Shown: one piece after another, positions 1 to 9,200 of the stretch
Position numbering within the stretch: position 1 is the first letter of the stretch
Layout of the letters: each line of letters opens with the position of its first letter
From: Chlamydomonas sphaeroides
Taxonomy: Eukaryota > Chlorophyta > Chlorophyceae > Chlamydomonadales > Chlamydomonadaceae
Direction: 5' to 3'
Assembly: GCA_001662425.1 (NCBI GenBank)
Contig: BDDC01002351.1
Coordinates: 1-13,789 of the forward strand
DNA: 13,789 bases
Notes under the pieces: model-generated
Seen by the model: the letters and a program-made list of their open reading frames with translations, nothing else
Told to the model about the DNA's origin: nothing
Databases searched by the model: none
Position numbers and translations under genes: made by a program

Positions 1-264
1 GCCTCTGTCCCCCAGCCCACCACCTCTCTCGCCTCTGCCCCCCAGCCCGCTCCCTCCCTCGTCTCCACCACCCAGCCCACTCCCTCCTTCGCCTCCACCA
101 CCCAGCCCACAACCTCCCTCGCCTCTGCCCCCCAGCCCGCTCCCTCCCTCGCCTCCACCACCCAGCCCGACACCTCCCTCCCCACCGCCGCCCTCACCCA
201 CGCCTGGCCCCGCGCCGCCAGCCTTCACCCAGTCCAGCCGCCCGCCGCCTCCGTCACCCGCTAG
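1..264 (+). repeat. Coding 30-bp minisatellite and proline/serine-rich linker (start of exon 1)
   Basis: Six 30-bp units fill 1-180. Read in the frame that continues into the Ig-like exon (codons from nt 2), each unit gives ten residues of the form SPxPPSPxPP, for example SPLPPSPLPP or SPPPPSPTPP. A further P/S/T-rich stretch runs to about 264. There is no stop from nt 2 to the donor at 620, and 30 is a multiple of three, so repeat-number changes keep the frame. Such SPPPP linkers are typical of hydroxyproline-rich, O-glycosylated extracellular spacers in volvocine cell-surface proteins. The alternative is a pyrimidine-rich intron ending at an AG near 232 or 264. The unbroken frame and clean 10-residue period argue against that. 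Confidence 0.75.
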
Positions 265-3200
265 CTGCGATGACGTCACTCCGTCCGACACCTGGTTCGT
301 TGCGGCGCCAAAGGTCACCCGGGGCTCCTTTTCCGTGGCCCTCGAGATCCCGGGCGCCACCGAAGCCTTCTGCCGCGTCTGCGGCTGTTCCCTGACGGTT
401 GAGGGATTCGAACCCCTCACCGGGGGTCCGTCCCTCGAGCCGGCCGCTGCCGCCGCCGTGCGGGTGTCCGGCTCCGGCGAGACGCAGAGCACGGCCGGCG
501 GCGCCGCCGGGCGCCGCCGGCAGCGGCAGCTGCGTCAGACCGCCGGCGCCGCCACGGGCGTGGAGGCGTCGTGGGAGGTGCTGCCGGCGGCTGCGGTGGA
601 CGGCACGCTGCGCCTGCGGGTACGTCTCCTGGGCGTGTTTCGCGAGCTGCCCCCAACAGCCGCCCCAACTCGTGTCTGTCGGTGTGGGTTCACCTTGGTG
701 CCCGGGCCCCGGCGCAGCCCCACCACCACCGCCGCGCATGTGGCCACCCCGCGGGGTCTAGCCTGCACGAGCCACCAAGAAAGCCCGCCACCCCCTCCGC
801 GCCTCGCGCCGACCTGCCTCGCTCTCTCCGTCCCCGCCACGCCCCGCCCCGACCTGACCTGGCCCGCCGCGCCCCGCCGCTCACCTGCCGCCGCAGCTGT
901 CCGCCGGCCCCCGGTCCGCGGCGCTGGCCGTACGCACCGACCTCACGCCGCCGCGGGCGTCCGGCCGGCTGCTGGCGTCACGGCAGGTGGAGCCGCGCGT
1001 GGAGCCGTCGGCCTCCGCAGAGGACCAGATGCAGGCGCGTGGCTAAAAGGCGTGGGGCGTGTTTGCAATGTCACTATCACTGCAGCACGCATCACTAAGC
1101 TTTAAACACCCTGGCGCCAGGACGGTGAAATCGCAACAGGGCTATGGGCTGGCGCGCACCGGCAGGGGCACCGCTGCGCTCCAGCCGCCTGGCCTGGCCT
1201 GCCCTGGCCTGGCCTGACCCACCCCGCCTGGGCCCTCGCTGCCGTCCCTCTTCCCCTCCCGCGCCCGCAGAAGACCGACGCCCGCCGCGCGCTGGTGCTG
1301 GCGCTCACCTTCTCCGAGCCGCTGGCGCCGGGGTTCGACCCCAGCGCCGCGCTGGCCGCCACGGGCGCGCTGGTGGCTGAGTGGGTGGCGGCACCCGACG
1401 GCACCTCCTTCTACGTGCTGGCCTTGGGTGAGCTCCCCGTGTAGCGCTGTGACCCGCCCTCCATTGGCACAACTCGCGATACGTAACATTCAAGTTACAC
1501 GTCCTGGACCTGGGTGAGGCCGAGCCCTGCTGGCAACAGCATCACCCCCGGAGCTCGGGCCGCCCCACCCGCGCCAACCATGCCCTCCCAAGCCTCAAAC
1601 CCCACAACCGCAGCCGCCCGCGTCCACCTCCCCCACAACAGGCCCCCGCACCGCGCCACCGCTCCCATCCGCCCATCTCCCGCCGAGTGCCGCCCAGCCT
1701 CCTATCCGCCAATCACCCAACCGCCCACTCGCCCTCCGCCCATCACCCACACTCAACCCCCTCGGCCCCCACAGGCACCGGCACCGAGCCGCCCACCTTC
1801 CGCCTGCCCTCCTCCACCTACTCCGACCTCGCGGGCAACCCCGGCGCCACCTCGCTGCTGCTGCTCGCCGACGGCTCCTCCCGCACCTCGTACGCCAACG
1901 CCACGGGGCCCCACCTGCTGACGGCGCCCACCGCCACGGGGTCGTACGACGACGGCGGCGGCGCGCTGTTGGACGGCGGCGCCGCCGCCGCGGCGGGCGT
2001 GGCCACGGCGGGCGCGGTGGCGCTGCCGGCGGCGGGCGTGGCGTCGGGCCTGCTGGCGGCGGCCTCTGGTGGGTCGTTTTGTGTTGCAAGGACAGCCCTA
2101 GCCCTAGGCCGCTGCTTGCCCCTAACCACGATGCCAGTGCTGCTGGGGATAAGGATGCGGGTTTGCCTTTGGGGCTCGCTCGCTCCAGCTACTGCACGCC
2201 GCACGCCGCATGCCGTCGCATGCCGTCGCAGCCTCGCTGCAGCCGTTGTTGCTCAAGGCCGCTGTGTGGCCGCCGTGTGGGTGCTGTGTGGTGTCGCAGG
2301 CTCCTTTGCGTCGGTGCTGTCCAGCCGCGGCACGCTGCTGCAGTCGGGCTACCACGTGCAGGTGAGGGGCGAAATCCCTTCCGCACCACGGCTGCTGCGG
2401 TGCCATGCGTGTTTCATGCGCATCATGATGACGTGGTTGCATGGGCGATGCGGACTGCGCATTGGGCGTCGCAGTCGGGCTACTCGCATCCTTACCCCCC
2501 AGCTGCTGGCCATGTCCAGCTCACCCGGGGGGCACCTGCGCTGGTGCCGTACGGCACTAACCAGCCGCCCTGTCCCTCTTCCCTCCCTTCCCTCTCTCCC
2601 CCCCTCCGCTCCCCTCCCTTCCAGCTGCTGGCCATGTCCAGCTACCTGGCCAGCGGCGGCGTGGGCCAGGACTACCGGGTCTATGCCGCGTACTTCAGGT
2701 ACGGTACGGCGGTACGGATACGCGTACGGACACGGTTATCACGTGCACCAACAGCCCCTTGTGGCCCCGGTGCGGGCTGGTGCGCCCCCACGTGCGCTTT
2801 CGCCACGCCGACGCCGCTCCACCGCCGCCCCCCTTCACCCTGGCTTGACCCATCAGGTGGAGTCTCCTCGCCGTCAAGGGCAACGCCGGCGCCTTCGACG
2901 ACGCCTTCTCCAATACAGAGACCTCTGTGGACGCAGGCGAGCAGGCCCGCAGCACCATGGCCGGAGTCTGGCCCGTACCGCTGCCGCCTGCGCCGCCGGC
3001 GGCGGCGGAGTCAGCGCGGCCGCCGAGGCCGCCGCGCGCGGCGGCGGCCCCGCCGCCGCCAATAGACGCGGAGCTATTCGCAGCCAACGCGAGCGGCGGC
3101 GGCGGCGATGGAGAGGTCGCGGGCCGGCGGCACCGCCGGGGCCTGCAGCAGGCTGCCGGCGGCGACGACTCTGCCGACGCGGCGGCGGTGGTGCTGCGCG

Positions 3201-6200
3201 ACTGGCTCCTGGCCAACGCCGGCGGCGCCGCTGGCGACGGCGGTGTGCAGTACTATCAGATGCCCTGGACCCCCGTCGTCGGCGCGCTGGGTGGCGGCGC
3301 CGGCGGCCTCAGCGGCAGCGCGGCCCCTCCCGGCGGCGGTGGCGGCAACGGCACCGTTAGCGACTGGTTGGCCCCCGGTGGCGACGGCAGCGGCGCCACC
3401 GGCAGCGGCCTCGTCGGCGACGCCAGCGGCGACGTCGGCGGCGGCCTAGGAGCTGGGCTACTTCTGCCGCTGGTCGCCAGCTCTGGCGGCGGCAGCGGCG
3501 GCGGCGGCGGCGGCAGCGCGCCCGGCCTTGTCCCAGCGGGCAGCTCGCCCGGGGCTGACGGCGGCTCGGCGCTTGTCGGTGTGCCGGCTCCGCCGCCGCC
3601 GCCGCCCCCCAAGGCCGCCACCCTGACGTACACCTCCAACATGCAGGCGAGAGTGCCGGTGGTGGTGTACGGCTATCCCTCGGCACCTACGTACTCCCGT
3701 ACGGCATGTACGACGCGCACGACACGCACGCAACCTGCCATTCCTGCCTCGCTCCCAAACCGCAGGACCTGCTGTACACGCTGGCGGTGGCGATGCTGCT
3801 GCTGGGAGTGGTGTCACTGCTGCGCCTGGCGGTGGCGCTGTTCTACGTGCGCTTCGTCAACCCCGTGCTCAACCCCTTCCTGGACTTCCCGCGCCTGGAG
3901 ATGATGGTGGCGGGCCTGGCACTGGTGGCACTCACCTTCTACTGCTGCCTCGCGCTGGGCGGCCCCAAGGCCGACTGGGCTGACAGCCGCGCCGCCGCCA
4001 TCGCGGTGCTCATGCTGCTGGTGGTGCCGTACGCCGGGTTCCTGTGGTGGCTGGCGCTCGGCCGGCTGTGGCTCGTGCGGCGGGTGCGTCAGAGATCCTG
4101 TCGTGCAAACGCAGCCGCTTGCCGTACGGTGCTCACAGTGCGAGACCGTCCTGACCGTGACCGGTGGCAGCCCGTCTTGTGACGCCCGTCTTGGCCCCGG
4201 TCCGATGACCTTTCATTCTCTGCCCCGGCTGATTGCTGACGGTGCCGCGTACTGATCCTCCCCCCCCCAAACACCCCAACACCCTCAGGAGCGTCGCGCG
4301 CCGTCCAACCTGCCCCCCGTCTACACGCCCGGACCCCACTGGGCCCAGTTCGCCGGCCTGCAAGGCCCCGATGGCGCCGACGCCGACGGCTTCAGCGGCG
4401 CCGCCAGCGGCGCCGCCGACGGCGTCACGCCCTGGGGCGCGGCCACCGGCGCCACCGCTGCCGGCGGCGGCGCCGCCGACGGCGCCGACGGCGAGGACGA
4501 CGACCTGTTTCTGGCGGGGCCGCACTGGCGCATCGCCAGCGCCGTCGACGCGGGCGACCCGGGCGAGGAGGGCCTGCCATCGCCTCGGAGCCGCATATCG
4601 TCGGCCGCCAGCTCGGGCGGCTACCTGGGCCGCATGCGCAGGTGCGGGGGAGGGGCGTGTGCGAGGTGTGAGGTAGAACAGAACCCCACACGCGGCACAG
4701 CACGCCCCGGGTAGAGGGGCGCGTGTGTGAGGTGTGAGGTTTGGAGGCCAGAGGTGGCGCGCTGGGTCTGGACCAGCGCTACACACAGCCCCTGGCAACG
4801 GGGGCTACCGGTTCCTGGGCCGCATGCGAATGTTGGGGCATGAGGGTCGTGAGGCATGCAGCGTGAGGGACAGAGTGCGCGCGCTGGTTTTGGGCCACCG
4901 CAATACATAGCGAGCACGCGGGGTTTAGCGCGCTAGGCGCTGTGGGCGGCTCCGGGGGCTGGGCGGGCTGTGCGGCGCGCAGCCCCAAGAGATCCACCGC
5001 GCACACAGAACCGCGCATTAGGTGTATCCCCATTCATTCTTATCCCACAAAGAACCGCGCACTGCCTCACCGCCCTTGTCCGGCTCCTGGTGTGCCGTCG
5101 TGGCCCCGGCCCCTCACAGGAGCTTGTTTGAGAAGCGGGACGCCGGCCTAGCGGCGGACGAGCAGGCCGGCCGTCCCGGCACCGCCGGCAGCCGCCCCGG
5201 CACCGCGACGGCCGCCAAGCCCGCCACCCGTGCCGTCACGCACAGCAGCCTGGGCAGGCTCTTCGGCAAGCTGCCTCCGGCCTTGAAGCGCCCGCAGCTG
5301 CCGCCGATGGCGGGAGCCGCCGACGGCGGCGCCGCTCCCGTCCCGACCGTGCCGCTGCAAGCCGACGGCAACGCTGGCGGGGGCAGCCGGCCTGGCAGCG
5401 CCGCTGGCGGCGGCGGCAGCGGCAGCCGTCCAGGCAGCGCCGCCGGCAGCCGACCCGGCACCGCCGCCGGCAGCCGTCCTGGCAGTGCGGCCGGCGCTGA
5501 CGCCGGCGCCGGCAGCCGGCCCGGCACCGCCGCCAGCGGCGGCACCGGTGGCAGCGGCCCCGACGGCGGCCTCTTCTCTGGTCTGGGCCGGAAGGTCAAC
5601 TTCTTCTTCGGCAGCGGCGGCGGCGTCAGCGGCAGGGGCCGGCCGTCAGAGGCCGACATGTCGGCGGCGGAGGTGGCGGCGGCGGCCGCCGCCGCCGGGT
5701 TGTTGGCGGGCGAGGACGGCAGCCGCAAGAAGAGCAGCTACATCACGGGTCTTCCATCGCATTCCGCTGGCACCGGTGATGATGACAGCGAGGATGACGA
5801 GGCGAGGGCGGTGACGCCCGCCTTTGGCAAGGGGCGGCGGCCCGTCGGCGGCGGCGCCGTCGGCGGCGGCCCCGTACGCACAGGCTTCACGCCCATGCCG
5901 GTTGACAGCGGCGGCGCCGTCGGCGGTTCGTTCGAGAGCCGCTTGGGGGCTGGCGGCGCTGGCGTTGGCAGCGGCGGCGGTGACGTCGGCGGCGGCTTTG
6001 TTCGCAGGGCGCCGCCGCCGGGCGATACGGCCGACGGCGGCGCCGCCAACGTAGGCAGCGGCGCCGCGAGTGACGTGGACGTCGGCGGCGGCTTCGTCCG
6101 GACCGGCTTTGCGCGCCCCCCAACGCGTGACGGTAGCGGCGGCTCCGCCGGCGCCTCAAGCCGCCCCGACAGTGGCGGCGGCGCCACCGGCGGCGGCATG

Positions 6201-9200
6201 TGGACTGCGGGCCGCGGCGTCGCCGCTGACGGCGACAACGCGATGACCTCCGGCGGCGCCCGCCGCGGCGGCGGCGGCGCCGCCGTCGACGGTGCCACAC
6301 GCAACCTCCGTAGCGCCTCAGAACCCGTCGCCAAGGCCCCAGGTGGGCTCATGACCTCGGGCGCCGCCGCCACCGGCACCCGCCGTAAGGTGGCTGCCTC
6401 CGCCGACGCCGGCTACGGCCAGAACCTCCACATTTCTGGAGCTGACGGCCGCGGCCGTGGCGGTGGCGCCGCCGTCGCGACGGCCGCCGACGCTAGCGGC
6501 AGCCCGAGGTCGCCTGCTCGCAATCCGTACATGTCGGTCAAACCCATGTTTGACCAGGTTGCAACCGCCGGCGGCGACAGGCGCACCGACGCCGGCCACG
6601 AGGACGACGAGGCGGTGCCGCTGCCGGTGCCGACGCCGCCGCGGCGCCGCCAGGCGCCCGGCGCCGCCGTCGCCGGCCCGCGTGCCTCGACGATCATGGC
6701 TCAACACCTGAACCCGTTTGCCGTACAGCGAGAGAGCTTGTTCTCGGCGCAGGGCACCGACCTCCTGACTCAGCTAACCAACGCGGTTATTGCCGGCGGC
6801 GCCGCCGCCAGCTCGGCGGCGGCGGCGGCTGCATCGCCTTCGGGCCGCGCTGGGATCGGCTCCCGGCCCGGATCCGGAAACCGGTCGGGCGCGGGAGGCA
6901 CCAGCGGCAAGTGGACGGGGCCGTCGGCGCCACCGGCGCCGCCCGCCGCGCCGCTGCCGCCGGCGCCGCCGCCGCTGCCGCCGATGCACTTGGTGGCGGG
7001 CCCGGTGGCCGAGGCCCTGGAGTCGGACGGGCAGGGCGAGGACGAGGTACGGCGCCGCGCGTGTCCGACGCTCGAGCTTCACCACATCGCCAACCTGCGG
7101 TCCCGCATTGCACTGCATGCTGACGCGACACCACGCTCGCAATGGGCCGGCGAGGGAGGGGTCCACGGCGTGAGCCTATGGCGGATGGACTCACGTTGCG
7201 CGCCCTTACTGCCTCCCCCCTCATCGCCCGCCTCCGACAGCCCGGGCAGCAAGACGGCTCGGCGCCCGGAGCCCACTCGCCCAGCGGCGGCGACGTCGCC
7301 GCCGGCCTGCCTGTGCCGCGCCGCCAGCTGCCTCCGCTGGCATCCGGCGCCGTGGCGGCGCCGCTGCCCAAGCCGCTTGTAGCAGCGCTCCTGCCGCTGC
7401 CGGCGCCGCTGCCGGCGCCGGTCCTGATCGACACGCCGCCGCCAGCCGACGGAGCGAAGCCCGGCGGCGCCGCCAGCCGCCGGCCGCGCATCGGCAACCA
7501 GCCCGCCGTCGCCGTCAAGGCGACCCTGCAGTACGAGCATGAGGGTGTCGTGATCGACGGCAACGGCGCCGTCGCCGCCGCGCCGCTCCCCGCCGACGCC
7601 TCCCCCGCCGACGCCGCTGACGGCGGCGCCGCCAGCGGAAGCAGCGGCGACAGCGGCCGCAGCAGCAGCGAGACAACGGCGGCGACGGCGGTGGTTGCGC
7701 TGCCACTGACGGTCAAGGGCCGACCGCCGGGAAGGTGAGCCCCCTCGGACCAGGCCATGAACCCGCACCAATCGTCGGCTGCTGAAAGCCTACCGTAGCA
7801 ACCGCTGCTTCATGCCCCCATGCGCCAAGGCCCACGTGCCCTCAACCCACCACCACTTCTTTGCCCCCTGTCCATCCGCAGCGTTGCAAAGGCCCACTCG
7901 GCCCGTGGCTCTGAGGCACTGGGTCTGAGAGCCGACGGCGACAAGGCGCCGCTGCCAGATGACGCCGCCGCCGGCCACAAACGGCCCTCCGTCACCGTCC
8001 TCGCGGTCGTGCCGGGGTCGGGCAAGGCCGCTGCCGGCGCGGCAGCGGCGCCGCCGGACCCACTGCCGGGCTTACCCTGGTATGCACTCGAGCGCTACCT
8101 GTCGCCGCCGCTGTCGGTCTGGCCGCCGCCGGGCCGCGGCGTCGCCGCGCTGCCGCCAGCCGCCACTGACGCCGCCGATGCCAAGACAACGCCTGACGCC
8201 GAGGCCGACGGCGGCGAGGGCTCAGACCAGGAGGGCGGCGACCAGCATCGGGGCAAGGGACGCGATGGATCAATGATCATGATCAGCGACGGCGCCGCCG
8301 CCGCCGCCGGCCGGCCGCCGGCAGCCGTGATGCGCCGCCTCGGCGGCGAGGAGGCGGTGGCGGCGGCCGAGGCCCTGGGCCTTCCCGCCGCCGACGCCGC
8401 CGTACACGAGGTCTACCTGGACGAGCTCAACAACGAGTATGTCTCGTACACATACGGCATCGGCATGTACGGCATGGGCGCCGTCGCCAAGCTGGCGGCG
8501 CCGCTGGCGCGCTGGCGGCGCCGCCGCCAGCAGCGCTCCGCCAACCAGGTCGCCTTCACCGTCGCTGACAGCGGCAGCGCCGACGGCGCCGCCGCCGCCG
8601 ACACCGCAGCGGCGCTGCCGCGCCGCGCCGCCAACGGGTTCGTGCTGGTCCCGCTGCCGTCGGCGGCGGCGGCGGCGCGGCAACGGCCGCCGTCGCCGGG
8701 CCTGCAGCTGGTGGACCAGCCGCAGGACGGCGGCGCCGCCAGGCTCTGGCGGCGCCGCAGCGTCGGCGGCCCCTCGGCCGCCGGCGCCGACCCGCGCAGC
8801 TGCTCGCTGCTGGCTCGCTGCCTGCTGCCCAGCGACTCAATCATGGCGCGCTTTGCGTTCCTGTTCGAGGACGTGCTCGGGGTGAGTGCTACTCGCTAGC
8901 CATACGGTATCATAGCCGTGCAGTTACGGGTATGATCGCGCTGTGCCGGTGGCACGCTGCCTGCGTCGCGGCTCTTTGGTTCCAGGGCCCAGGTCGAGAA
9001 ATCGAGCCGGCAGCGCCGCCGCATCCTTCCTTCTGACCTCCGCCACACCCACGCTCCCATCTCAGGAGGAGGCCTCCGACCCGGCCGTGGTGGCCCGCGC
9101 CCACGCCCGCCCGCTCGTGCTCCTGGCCACCCCGCTCAACTTTTCGCACAAGGCCGGAGCGGCGGCGCTGCTCGGCTACTACGGCCTGGCGGCGTCGGCG

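Noticed and set aside
400..420. tRNA T-arm-like sequence on the minus strand (GGGGTTCGAATCCC)
   Set aside because: No matching acceptor stem or anticodon arm upstream on that strand, and it lies in a well-supported coding exon (VEGFEPL).
254..739. Minus-strand open frame across exon 1
   Set aside because: A composition shadow; it crosses the exon 1 donor and has no recognisable protein pattern.
1480..1525. Extra small exon in intron 3 (TACACGTCCTGGACCTGG before GTGAGG), similar to the end of exon 3
   Set aside because: Exon 3 and exon 4 already join in phase 1 to make a complete Ig-like pattern; adding this piece would break it. It may be another decayed exon-end copy, but the match is short.
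1687..3360. A 557-codon open frame as one uninterrupted exon
   Set aside because: It crosses introns 3-6; beyond 2361 it leaves the protein-like frame (exons 6 and 7 are in other frames) and becomes arginine-rich noise.
5022..5119. Start of a separate gene feeding the long frame at 5120-7382
   Set aside because: A CCCTCACAG acceptor at 5111-5119 joins exon 9 in phase 2, and the sequence before it looks intronic.
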